Shown here: positions 44,862 through 52,291 of the stretch, in pieces
Position numbering within the stretch: the stretch's first letter is position 1
Layout: each line of letters starts with the position of its first letter
NCBI RefSeq assembly: GCF_026810505.1
Contig: NZ_CP101750.1
Location: forward strand, 4,679,254-4,743,253
DNA from: Streptomyces sp. Je 1-369
Lineage (GTDB): Bacteria; Actinomycetota; Actinomycetes; Streptomycetales; Streptomycetaceae
DNA: 64,000 bases
Direction of reading: 5' to 3'
Translations under genes and position numbers: made by a program
The notes under the pieces: model-generated
The model's database searches: none
What the model saw: only the letters and a program-made list of their open reading frames with translations
Told to the model about the DNA's origin: nothing

Positions 44862-45787
44862 CCGTCCTCACCTCCCCGTACCGGCGCACGCCACGCCGGT
44901 TCCGTGCGCAGCCGGACCCGCAGCCGCGGCGGCCGCGCCACTCCAGAGGACCCCAGGACCCGCTCCGCCGCCTCCGTCAACGCCGTACGCGCCGGTTCGA
45001 GTTCACCGAAGGCGAGCCCCGCCCGCACGGTGACCCCGCGCCGTCCGACGCGGACCCGCGCGCGCGTGATGCCGGGTAGACCCGATACGGCGTCCCGCAC
45101 CAGTGACGCCAACGCGCGCCGGTCGATGGCCGCGTGGACGTCGGACAGCGGAGCCCGCATCGGCAGGCGGCCGCGGGAGCCCGGCGTGACGGCGAGGACC
45201 ATCAGCCACACGCCGAGGCAGAACACCGCGAACGCGGCCACCGCGCCGGGCCACACGCCCCGGTGCGGCCCGTGCGTGGCGAGCCATTCCATGAAGTCGG
45301 CCCGCCACCGCGCGGGTGCACGCCCGGCCGCGTGCACGGCCAGTACGTCGTACAGGAACACGCCGCACGCGGTGGCGGCGACGAGCGCCGTCACCGCCAC
45401 GGGCACGCGGCGCGCGGACCACGGCCGCCGCACTCGAGCCCCACCACCGGCCTCCGCCGCCTCCCGCGTCGCCTCCACGGCCTTCGCAGGCCGCACGCGC
45501 AGCGCCCGCACCCGCACTCGCGCCGACGGCACGACGAGGCCGGTGAGCCGCGCCGTGCGGTCGGCGACGTGCGACCGGACGCGTTCGCCGGACTCGTCGA
45601 GCACGGTGGGGTAGGGCAGCGTCACAGCGACGTCGACCCGCGCCCGGCGGCCGCGGACCGACGCCGTACTCCGGTCCGTCCTGACCTCACCGGGCGCGAG
45701 CGCCTCCGTTGCGGCCCGCCCGGCGATCCGCCGCACCGCGCGGTCGGCGATCTTCGTCGCACCGCGGTCCGCCGCGGGAACGCTCAT
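44858..45787 (-). CDS. Asp23-like domain plus DUF6286 membrane protein
   Basis: 309 aa. The N-terminal 110 residues are Asp23-like (IADRAVRRIAGRAATEA; RRARVDVAVTLPYPTVL), followed by two membrane helices (about 128-148 and 180-203) and a C-terminal AmaP/DUF6286-like part (LVRDAVSGLPGITRARVRVGRRGVTVRAG). It unites the soluble and anchor functions in one chain. It overlaps the genes on both sides by 4 bp. Confidence 0.78.
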   Translation of the reverse strand: MSVPAADRGATKIADRAVRRIAGRAATEALAPGEVRTDRSTASVRGRRARVDVAVTLPYPTVLDESGERVRSHVADRTARLTGLVVPSARVRVRALRVRPAKAVEATREAAEAGGGARVRRPWSARRVPVAVTALVAATACGVFLYDVLAVHAAGRAPARWRADFMEWLATHGPHRGVWPGAVAAFAVFCLGVWLMVLAVTPGSRGRLPMRAPLSDVHAAIDRRALASLVRDAVSGLPGITRARVRVGRRGVTVRAGLAFGELEPARTALTEAAERVLGSSGVARPPRLRVRLRTEPAWRAPVRGGEDG

Positions 45788-45969
45788 CGCCGCCCCCGGT
45801 CACGGGCGCCGAAGAAGCCCCGTACGTCCGTGCCGTCCTCCACGAGGCGGCCCACGACGAAGCCGACCGCGCCGAGCGCACCGACCAGGAGGAACGCCCC
45901 GAAGCCGCCGAACCACGCGGCGAACCCCAGGGCCATCCCGGCGACCAGACCCACCAGAGCTGTGCTCAC
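45784..45969 (-). CDS. Small DUF2273-like membrane protein
   Basis: 61 aa with two short hydrophobic segments separated by a Gly-rich turn (ALVGLVAGMALGFAAWFGGFGAF). Small proteins of this type recur in Asp23 operons. Coupled by ATGA to the following gene. Confidence 0.72.
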   Translation of the reverse strand: MSTALVGLVAGMALGFAAWFGGFGAFLLVGALGAVGFVVGRLVEDGTDVRGFFGARDRGRR

Positions 45970-45972
45970 CGC

Positions 45973-46497
45973 CTACTCCACGCGCGTCTCGCCGGCGGAG
46001 TCCGGGCTGTCGTCGTCGGGCAGTCGTACGTCGTTGACGGCGACGTTGACCTCGACGACCTCGAGCCCGGTGATGCGCTCCACGGCGGCGATGACGTTCT
46101 CCCGCACCTCGTGGGCGACATCGGTGATGGGCACGCCGTACTCGACGACGATGTCCAGGTCGATCGCCGTCTGCCGCTCGCCGACCTCGACCTTCACCCC
46201 GCGCCCCACGTTGGGGCGTCCGCCGGGGACCCGGTCGCGGACGGCGCCTATCGTCCGCGAGAGCCCGCCACCCATGTCGTGCACGCCGGGTATCTCCCGC
46301 GCGGCCGTGCCGGCGATCTTCACCACGACCACGTCGGCGATGGACGTCTTGCCGCGGGTGGCGGCCGGTTCGGTGGCCCCGGTGCGGCCCGCCACGGTGG
46401 TGCTGCCCGGCACGGTCTGCACGGTGCCGGTGAGGCCCTGTTCGGAGCCGTGCGACGCCGTAGCGGCCGTCTTCGTAGTGCTCTCCTGAGTCGCCAT
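45973..46497 (-). CDS. Asp23/Gls24-family envelope stress protein
   Basis: 174 aa from ATG 46497 (GAGGAG nine bases upstream). After a Thr/Ala-rich head come KTSIADVVVVKIAGTAAREIPGVHDMGGG, VKVEVGERQTAIDLDIVVEYGVPITDVAHEVRENVIAAVERITGLEVVEVNVAVNDV, the full Asp23 domain. First gene of the operon driven by the predicted promoter at 46541-46572. Confidence 0.92.
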   Translation of the reverse strand: MATQESTTKTAATASHGSEQGLTGTVQTVPGSTTVAGRTGATEPAATRGKTSIADVVVVKIAGTAAREIPGVHDMGGGLSRTIGAVRDRVPGGRPNVGRGVKVEVGERQTAIDLDIVVEYGVPITDVAHEVRENVIAAVERITGLEVVEVNVAVNDVRLPDDDSPDSAGETRVE

Positions 46498-46540
46498 GGA
46501 AGGCATCTCCTCGTCGTCAGGTCGTCGGGGACTGCTCACC

Positions 46541-46572
46541 CCTATGACCCGGGTGCCCCGGATTCGTTACGC
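46541..46572 (-). promoter_or_regulatory. Predicted ECF-type promoter of the Asp23 operon
   Basis: On the minus strand GCGTAACG (46565-46572) is followed after 16 bp by GTCATAGG (46541-46548). The same pair in the other direction precedes the sigma gene, which argues that they are real and share one sigma factor. Confidence 0.6.
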
Positions 46573-46612
46573 GCCTCGCGCGAGTTTTTCCGCCGGTGGC
46601 CGCGCCCGTGCC

Positions 46613-46645
46613 GCGTAACGCGGGTGGTCCGACCCGTGTCCTAGG
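46613..46645 (+). promoter_or_regulatory. Predicted ECF-type promoter of the sigma/Asp23 operon
   Basis: GCGTAACG (46613-46620), a 17-bp spacer and GTCCTAGG (46638-46645), 29 bp before the GTG of the sigma gene. It mirrors the motif of the divergent Asp23 operon. Likely autoregulated by the sigma factor. Confidence 0.6.
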
Positions 46646-46673
46646 TGTACGACTGGAGCGAGAGGAGCCACGT

Positions 46674-47216
46674 GTGCCGCGCGACGACGGGTTGCTGGCC
46701 GTACGGGCCGCCGAGGGCGACGAAGAGGCCTTCGAGCAGCTCGTGCGCCGTCATGCGCCCGGCCTGCTGCGGCTCGCCACGCGGCTGCTGGGAAGCCGGA
46801 CGGAGGCCGAGGACGCGGTGCAGGACTCCTTCGTCAGCGCCTGGCGCAAGGTGCCGGAGTTCCGCAGGGACGCGCAGTTCGGCACGTGGATGCACCGCAT
46901 CGTCACCAACCGGTGCCTGAACGTGCTGCGGGCCCGCCGCCCCTCCCTCGACCTGGGCGAGGTGCCCGAACCGCAGGCTCCGGAGCACGAGGCGTCCCCG
47001 GCCAGGGTCGCCGAGTCGCACGCGGCCGTGGAGGACCTCGGCAGGGCGATGGAGGGACTGTCCCCGGAACAGCGCGTGTGCTGGGTGCTGCGCGAGCTCA
47101 ACGGCCTCCCTTACGACACCATCGCCGAGACGGTGGGCATCAGCCCGGAGGCGGTCAGGGGCCGCGTCTTCCGGGCGCGGCGCCATCTCACGGAGGCGAT
47201 GGCCGCATGGCGGTGA
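46674..47216 (+). CDS. ECF RNA polymerase sigma factor
   Basis: 180 aa from GTG with AGGAG eight bases upstream. Sigma2 (FEQLVRRHAPGLLRLATRLLGSRTEAEDAVQDSFVSAWRKV; FGTWMHRIVTNRCLNVLRAR) and sigma4 (LSPEQRVCWVLRELNGLPYDTIAETVGISPEAVRGRVFRARRHL) are both present. It overlaps the next gene, a zinc-finger/Asp23 fusion, by 10 bp. The divergent Asp23 operon is the probable target. Confidence 0.92.
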   Translation: MPRDDGLLAVRAAEGDEEAFEQLVRRHAPGLLRLATRLLGSRTEAEDAVQDSFVSAWRKVPEFRRDAQFGTWMHRIVTNRCLNVLRARRPSLDLGEVPEPQAPEHEASPARVAESHAAVEDLGRAMEGLSPEQRVCWVLRELNGLPYDTIAETVGISPEAVRGRVFRARRHLTEAMAAWR

Positions 47217-47902
47217 ACGAGGAGCACGGGCCGATGACGGACGAACCCACGACGGACGCCCCCACCACGGGCGGACCCACGGCGAACGGACCCGACGAAC
47301 TGCTCCCCTGCGGCCGTGCGCTGTGGGACGTCTGGGAGCGCGCGGAGAGCGGCGGGAGCGATCCGCACGCCGAGTCCTGCCCGCACTGCACGGAGGCGCT
47401 GCACACGCTGTGGCGCCTGGAGGACGTCGTCTCGGCCGCCCGCGAGGACGACCCGCGGGAGTACGAGTCCGACGCCTCCGCGCTCGTCGGCCGCGTCATG
47501 GACGTGGTCCGTCTCGAACTGCGCCCGGGACGCACCCTGCCGCTGGGCGAGGCGGCCGAGGACCTGTGGATCGTGGAGGCCGCCGCGGCCAGGACCGTCC
47601 GCGCGGCCGCCGAGTCCCTGCCGGGCGTACGGGCGGGCAGCTGCCGCATCGAGGCGCTCTCCCAGGAGGCGGGCGCCGCACCTGAGGGCCGGTGGCCGCG
47701 CGGGCCCGTGCACATCCGCGCGGAGGTGGCTGTGACCCTCACCCGGAACCTCCAGGAGGTTGCCGACCAGGTCCGCCGCGCGATCCTGGAGGCGGTCGAC
47801 GCCGAGCTCGGCATGCGCGTCGCGGCCGTCGACGTGACGGTCGCCGACATCCTCGACGAAGCCGCCGACGACGGCGACACCACGGAAGGACGGCTCCCGT
47901 GA
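47207..47902 (+). CDS. Zinc-finger anti-sigma-like domain fused to Asp23-like domain
   Basis: 231 aa. Residues 28-75 hold CGRALWDVW and HAESCPHC, the H-x3-C-x2-C core of zinc-binding anti-sigma proteins. The C-terminal half (AAESLPGVRAGSCRIEAL; VHIRAEVAVTLTRNLQEVADQVRRAILEAVDAELGMRVAAVDVTVADI) is Asp23-like. GGAGG precedes ATG 47207; GTG 47213 is an alternative. It could hold the ECF sigma factor and release it when Asp23-type contacts change (inference). Next gene coupled by GTGA. Confidence 0.8.
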   Translation: MAVNEEHGPMTDEPTTDAPTTGGPTANGPDELLPCGRALWDVWERAESGGSDPHAESCPHCTEALHTLWRLEDVVSAAREDDPREYESDASALVGRVMDVVRLELRPGRTLPLGEAAEDLWIVEAAAARTVRAAAESLPGVRAGSCRIEALSQEAGAAPEGRWPRGPVHIRAEVAVTLTRNLQEVADQVRRAILEAVDAELGMRVAAVDVTVADILDEAADDGDTTEGRLP

Positions 47903-48240
47903 CGGAACGACTCGTTTCCAGCGCCACCTTGGCCGAGGCCATCCAGGAGGCCGTACTGGGCACACCGGGCGTCGCCTTCCTGCGCCCGGGCCTCGCCGAC
48001 CTCCTCCGCGCCGCCGCCCCGCTGGGACGGGGCGCCACCGCGTCCCCGCGCTCCTCGGCGGTCCGCGTCAGCCGGGACAAGGGAGGCGCGGGCTGGCACG
48101 CGGAGATCTACGTCGTCCTGCGCCGCGGCCACCGGACCCTCGACGTCACCCGCGAGCTGCGGGCCGCGGTGACGGAGACACTGGACCGGCTGACCGGGGA
48201 GCTGTCACGGGTCTCGGTGACGGTGACAGGACGCGTGTGA
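47899..48240 (+). CDS. Asp23-like small protein
   Basis: 113 aa from GTG overlapping the previous stop. AIQEAVLGTPGVAFLRPGL, HAEIYVVLRRGHRTLDVTRELRAAVTETLDRLTGELSRVSVTVTG follows the Asp23 fold. Third gene of the sigma operon. Confidence 0.8.
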   Translation: MTERLVSSATLAEAIQEAVLGTPGVAFLRPGLADLLRAAAPLGRGATASPRSSAVRVSRDKGGAGWHAEIYVVLRRGHRTLDVTRELRAAVTETLDRLTGELSRVSVTVTGRV

Positions 48241-48256
48241 GGCTGGTGCGTACCGC

Positions 48257-48763
48257 CTAGGCGAAGGTCACGTCGCCCGCTGTGTCGGCGAGGGTCCGCG
48301 CCTCGGCCGTACGGGAGTCGACCGAGGTCATCGCCACGGTGACGGAGGCCTTTGAGCCCTTCTCGACCCCTCCGGTGAAGGCGTGCCGCCAGGGGTGGGC
48401 CGTGGCGGTGCCGTCACAGGTGCCGTCGAGGATCTGCTCCCGGGAGGTGTTCGACGTCGCCGTCTTCGGGACGGGCAGCTTGGGGAGCCCCAGCCACTGG
48501 TAGAGGCCGGACACCGTCTGCTTCTCGTCGGCGGTCAGCTCGCGCTTCTGCTGCGTGCGCAGCGCGACCCTCAGCCGTACGGGCCCTCGGACGCCCTCGC
48601 ACGTGTACGTGCCGCTGACGACCGCTCCCGTGCCGTCCGGGGTGAGCCGGGCCGTGCGTTCCAGGGTGACCTCGTGGCGGTCGGCGGCGTGCGCCGCGCC
48701 GGGCAGCAGCGCCGTCGCCGCGGCCACCGCTGTCACGAGGACTGTCTTCACGTATCGCTGCAC
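48257..48763 (-). CDS. Secreted protein, probably DUF6299
   Basis: 168 aa from GTG 48763. A Sec signal peptide (KTVLVTAVAAATALLPGAAHAA, cleaved after AHA) is followed by a beta-rich domain with two Cys (YTCEGVRG, DGTCDGT) and many Thr/Val strands. No catalytic motif. Convergent with the Asp23-like gene with a 16-bp gap. Confidence 0.78.
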   Translation of the reverse strand: MQRYVKTVLVTAVAAATALLPGAAHAADRHEVTLERTARLTPDGTGAVVSGTYTCEGVRGPVRLRVALRTQQKRELTADEKQTVSGLYQWLGLPKLPVPKTATSNTSREQILDGTCDGTATAHPWRHAFTGGVEKGSKASVTVAMTSVDSRTAEARTLADTAGDVTFA

Positions 48764-48874
48764 CGTGGGGACCGGCCCTTCCGGAGGGGAGTGGGGTACG
48801 GCCTCATGGAACCCCGTCCCTGCCGGTCCGCCCGGTAGCCACACGGGTACGTGCCGTGCCCTCGGGGGCGCGGT

Positions 48875-49273
48875 TCACGCGGCCAGCGGAACGCGGGCGA
48901 CGATGCACTTCCCGCCCTCGGGCAGGCGTGTCACGGACACGTCGTCGGACAGCTGGCACACGGATGGCCAGCCGTGTCCGCCGCTCGTGAGGAGGCTGGT
49001 GCGCGGGCGGGTCCGCGGGACCACGTCGCTGCCGTCCTCGACGGCGATCTCGACGAAGCCGGACCGTACCCGGCACTCGAATCCGCGCAGGCCGCCTCCG
49101 TGCCTGAGCGCGTTGGTGACCAGTTCGGAAGTCACCAGGACCGCGTCGTCGACAGCCATTTCACTGGCGTCGTTGTGCCCCTGGCGCAGCAGTGCGCGTA
49201 CGACATCCCGGGCGGCGGCCGGGGTTCGGGGGCGGGTGAGGACGCAGGTTTCCTGCGTGCTGTCGGTTGTCAC
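48875..49273 (-). CDS. RsbW-like ATP-binding anti-sigma/regulatory protein
   Basis: 132 aa from GTG. The HATPase_c_2 fold has N-box LVTSELVTNALRHGGG, VEIAVEDGSDVVP and a G-rich GGHGWPSVCQLSDD segment. Such proteins in Streptomyces bind and inhibit SigB/SigF-type sigma factors or act as Ser kinases on anti-anti-sigmas. Located between stress-sigma genes and the coat genes. Confidence 0.88.
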   Translation of the reverse strand: MTTDSTQETCVLTRPRTPAAARDVVRALLRQGHNDASEMAVDDAVLVTSELVTNALRHGGGLRGFECRVRSGFVEIAVEDGSDVVPRTRPRTSLLTSGGHGWPSVCQLSDDVSVTRLPEGGKCIVARVPLAA

Positions 49274-49359
49274 AGCGCATCACTCCCACCGATGGTGTGG
49301 GGACTGTTCACTCTTCGGTTGCCCGACGAGTCCCCCGCCACACACGTTGTCCGCGCCGT

Positions 49360-49395
49360 TCGCCCGGTCGGCGCCTGGAAGGCGCCGCCGGGCGA
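49360..49395 (-). terminator. Hairpin after rdlA
   Basis: Near-perfect stem of about 16 bp with one bulge and a short loop (arms 49360-49376 and 49380-49395), 20 bp past the rdlA stop. Confidence 0.6.
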
Positions 49396-49414
49396 GTGAT
49401 GCCGGTTGCCCGGA

Positions 49415-49825
49415 TCAGTCGTTGTGGGCGCCGTTGCCCGAGAGCAGCGGGATGTCGCTGAGGATGTGCGACAGCGGCTCGTCGCCCTTGGCCTGCGTCG
49501 AGTTCTCGGTGCACTGCTGGTTCTGCGGCGCCGAGAGGATCGGGATGTCCTGGAGGCCGACGTTGACCAGGCCGACGATGTTCTGGATGTTGGCCTTGGC
49601 CGGGAGGCCGATGCAGGGCTTGTTGAGCGAGCCCTGGATGAGCGCCATCTGGGGGCTCATGTTGCCGTACGTCGCGGAGTTGCCGAACGACTGCATGGCG
49701 TTGTTGCCGCTCATGGTCTCGGTGCCGTGGTCGTCGCCGATGGCGAGTGCCGTGGGCGCTGCCGCGGCCGACATGCCGACGACGGAAGCCGTGACCGCAG
49801 CTGCGGCCATAACCTTCTTGATCAC
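49415..49825 (-). CDS. rdlA: Rodlin
   Basis: 136 aa from GTG 49825 (AGAGGAA six bases upstream). A Sec signal peptide ends at TALA; the mature part has [26 protein letters not shown] and [26 protein letters not shown], unique to rodlins. Rodlins organise chaplin fibres into the rodlet layer on aerial hyphae and spores. Divergent from its paralogue, as in S. coelicolor. The rdlA/rdlB naming is by position only. Confidence 0.93.
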   Translation of the reverse strand: MIKKVMAAAAVTASVVGMSAAAAPTALAIGDDHGTETMSGNNAMQSFGNSATYGNMSPQMALIQGSLNKPCIGLPAKANIQNIVGLVNVGLQDIPILSAPQNQQCTENSTQAKGDEPLSHILSDIPLLSGNGAHND

Positions 49826-50505
49826 AGGTGTTCCTCTCTGAGTTAGCCCCGTCCTCGGAGCGCCCTGAGCAACTGTCCAAGACGGGATGAGTTGCTGAAT
49901 TTCACTCCTATGGCCCAATGCGCGGCTTTGTGGGGGGCGTGACCCGACGGACTGTGAATAATCAGACCATTGTTTCGGTGCGGTCTTTTCCGGGGCGGGT
50001 CCGTCGTCATGGCGACCACTGATCGATCCGATGGAGTGAATGCGCGGAACCAAACGCGGAGTGGGGAGTTGAGCAGGCCGCAGTAACGTGAGCGTCTGCC
50101 CCAGAAAAGGAACCAAAATGCTTAAGAAGGCAATGGCAACGGCCGCAGCCGCAGTTGCCGTGTCCGCCGGTATCGCCACCCCCGCGATGGCCATCGGTGA
50201 CGACAGCGGAACCCAGTCGATGAGCGGTAACGGCGCCAGCCAGTCGTTCGGCAACTCGGCGACCAAGGGCGACATGAGCCCGCAGCTGTCCCTGGTCCAG
50301 GGCTCGCTGAACAAGCCCTGCATCGGTCTCCCGGTCAAGGCCAACATCCAGAACATCGTCGGCCTGGTCAACGTCGGCCTCCAGGACATCCCGATCCTCT
50401 CGGCGCCGCAGAACCAGCAGTGCACCGAGAACTCGACGCAGGCCAAGGGCGACGAGCCGCTGTCGCACATCCTCAGCGACATCCCGCTGCTCTCGGGCAA
50501 CGGCG
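49429..50505. repeat. Perfect 170-bp inverted repeat within the two rodlin genes
   Basis: Bases 49429-49598 and 50336-50505 are exact reverse complements, read base by base. The repeat covers the C-terminal halves of the two rodlin genes; sequence outside it has diverged, including third codon positions just upstream. Confidence 0.85.
49826..50117. promoter_or_regulatory. Divergent rodlin promoter region
   Basis: 292 bp between the two rodlin starts. It must hold both developmental promoters. Unusually AT-rich patches occur near 49960-49980; I found no sure sigma consensus. Confidence 0.45.
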
Positions 50506-50519
50506 AGCACAACGGCTGA
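50118..50519 (+). CDS. rdlB: Rodlin
   Basis: 133 aa from ATG with AAAAGGAA upstream. Signal peptide to PAMA, then [27 protein letters not shown]. The last about 60 residues are nearly the same as the divergent rodlin and are encoded by an exact 170-bp repeat. Followed by a U-rich terminator, then the chaplin genes. Confidence 0.93.
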   Translation: MLKKAMATAAAAVAVSAGIATPAMAIGDDSGTQSMSGNGASQSFGNSATKGDMSPQLSLVQGSLNKPCIGLPVKANIQNIVGLVNVGLQDIPILSAPQNQQCTENSTQAKGDEPLSHILSDIPLLSGNGEHNG

Positions 50520-50542
50520 TCTGCCGCACCGCGGTAATTGCT

Positions 50543-50586
50543 CGGACCGTCCGAATCACTTCCTCCTCGGGCGGTCCGGGCTTTTT
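50543..50586 (+). terminator. Rho-independent terminator after rdlB
   Basis: A 12-bp stem with one G-U pair (50543-50554 with 50567-50578), then GGCTTTTTC. One of few classical U-tract terminators in the window. Confidence 0.85.
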
Positions 50587-50713
50587 CATGCCCTGCGATC
50601 GCAGTCGAGTGAACTTCCGAAAATTGACAATTCCGCGGTTTCCTGTGGTCCTTCCGCTCGTTGACCAGGACTCAGGTCGCCGTTCAGGCGTGACCCGAAA
50701 GAAGGGAAAAGCT

Positions 50714-50947
50714 GTGAAGCTCAAGAAGAGCGCAACGATCATTGCCGGCACCGTGATGGCCCTGAGCCTGGGCGCTCCGGCGTTCGCCGACGCCGGCGCG
50801 GAAGGCGCGGCCGTGGGCTCCCCGGGCGTCATCTCCGGCAACAACGTCCAGGTGCCGATCCACGTTCCCGTCAGCGTGTGCGGCAACACCGTCGACATCA
50901 TCGCGCTCCTGAACCCGGCCTTCGGCAACAAGTGCGCGAACGACTGA
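50714..50947 (+). CDS. Short chaplin
   Basis: 77 aa from GTG with AAGGGA upstream. A signal peptide ends at AFA; the mature chaplin domain is SPGVISGNNVQVPIHVPVSV, CGNTVDIIALLNPAFGNKC with the two conserved Cys. Short chaplins assemble into amyloid fibrils that make aerial hyphae hydrophobic. Position next to rdlB matches chpD in S. coelicolor, but orthology was not tested. Confidence 0.94.
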   Translation: MKLKKSATIIAGTVMALSLGAPAFADAGAEGAAVGSPGVISGNNVQVPIHVPVSVCGNTVDIIALLNPAFGNKCAND

Positions 50948-50978
50948 CGTAGGCGCCAGCTGTTCCCACTGCGCCTCA

Positions 50979-51014
50979 GCCGGCCCCGGCAGCCTTTCCG
51001 GCGCCGGGGCCGGC
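50979..51014 (+). terminator. Hairpin after the short chaplin gene
   Basis: Perfect 12-bp GC stem (50979-50990 with 51003-51014), loop of 12, then TTCACC. Confidence 0.7.
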
Positions 51015-51044
51015 TTCACCCTCGGACAGAGAAAGACCAATAGA

Positions 51045-51905
51045 TTGCGACAGGCCCTAAGCAAAGGAATGCTCTCCGCCGCGGCCGCCACGAGCATCCT
51101 GTCCCTGTCCGGTGCCTCGGCGCTCGCCGCCGGTGGGGCGAGCGGGCAGGCGGCGGATTCGCCAGGCTTTTTGTCGGGCAACAACGTGCAGGCCCCGGTG
51201 GAAGTGCCGGTGAATGTCTGCGGCAACAGTGTGAACGGCGTAGGGGCCGGCAATCCGGCCTTCGGCAACTCGTGCGGCTCCTCTTCTCATAAGCACTCCG
51301 GGCCCGATGCGTCGCGCTCGGCACCGCGCGCCCCGAAGGCGGCCTCGCACCGGACCGGCGACGACTCCACCCGCTCCCCGGGCTTCACCGGCGCCTCCGC
51401 GGTCGGCGACGCGGCCCGCTCGCCCGGCGTGGTGGGGGGCAACAACGCGAAGGCGCCCGTCGACGTGCCGGTGAACGCCTGCGGCAACACCGTGGACGTG
51501 GTGGCCGGTCTCTCTCCCGCCATGGGCAACGGCTGCAACGCCGACGCGGGCGCCCCGCACCAGCGTCCGCCGTCCACCACCGTCCCGCCGGAGGGCCACG
51601 CACCGCCGGAGGGCCACGCACCGGAAGGCTCCGACCCGGAAGGCTCCGACCCGGACCCCCGGGCCATGCCCCCGGGACACCCCGGCGCCCGGAAGCACTA
51701 CGAGGTGTCCTCGTCCACCGACCCGGGCCACGAGCCGCACGGCGGCCGGGCGGCACGGCCGGTGCACGCGGCACCGGCCCACGGCGACGGGCTCGCGGCG
51801 ACCGGAGCGGACGACAGGCTGCTCGGCGCGGCGGGAACCAGCGCGGCCCTGCTGCTGGGCGGCGCGATCCTGTACCGGCGCGGAAAGGCATCGCCCCGGC
51901 GCTGA
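51045..51905 (+). CDS. Long chaplin, sortase-anchored
   Basis: 286 aa from TTG 51045; the N-terminus MRQALSKGMLSAAAAT matches long chaplins. After the signal peptide come two chaplin domains (about 39-76 and 119-158), each with GNNxxAPVxVPVNxCGNxV, then a Pro/His-rich spacer with repeats (PEGHAP, EGSDP) and a C-terminal LAATG sortase motif, hydrophobic helix and RRGKASPRR tail. It would be covalently linked to the cell wall and nucleate the chaplin layer. Like ChpA-C. Confidence 0.94.
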   Translation: MRQALSKGMLSAAAATSILSLSGASALAAGGASGQAADSPGFLSGNNVQAPVEVPVNVCGNSVNGVGAGNPAFGNSCGSSSHKHSGPDASRSAPRAPKAASHRTGDDSTRSPGFTGASAVGDAARSPGVVGGNNAKAPVDVPVNACGNTVDVVAGLSPAMGNGCNADAGAPHQRPPSTTVPPEGHAPPEGHAPEGSDPEGSDPDPRAMPPGHPGARKHYEVSSSTDPGHEPHGGRAARPVHAAPAHGDGLAATGADDRLLGAAGTSAALLLGGAILYRRGKASPRR

Positions 51906-51935
51906 GCGGGAATTGCGGGGCCGGGAACGGCAATA

Positions 51936-51975
51936 CGCCGGCAGGGAAGCAGATGGAATTGCTTCCCTGCCGGCG
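51936..51975. terminator. Hairpin after the long chaplin gene
   Basis: Perfect 16-bp stem (CGCCGGCAGGGAAGCA and its complement) with an 8-base loop, 31 bp past the stop; it may also serve the convergent monooxygenase gene. Confidence 0.75.
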
Positions 51976-52291
51976 CAAGGGAGGTAGAGACCTGCCTCTG
52001 TGAATGTCGCTCACCCACGGCATAGGAGCCGACGGCTGGCGGAAAGCGACCCGGCCTGTCCCATGAAGCGCATTCAGTGCATCACCGCACGGCCCGCGCG
52101 GGAAGAGCCATTCACCCATTCGCCCGCGGTGTCACTCATAAGAGAGCCGCTTTGGTGGCTCGGCTTCGGTGGAGCGATCACGGACACGGAAGCCGAGCCC
52201 GGTGGCGTCGGCGCGTCACCTGAAGCGAGGCTAGGGCCAACGGAGTTGGGCACCGGGCCGCCACGCCCCTACGCGTTCCGGTGCCACCCGT
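51976..52291. other. Convergent intergenic region
   Basis: 316 bp between the terminator and the end of the monooxygenase gene. Short frames without ribosome sites; no RNA gene or mobile element recognised. Confidence 0.45.
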
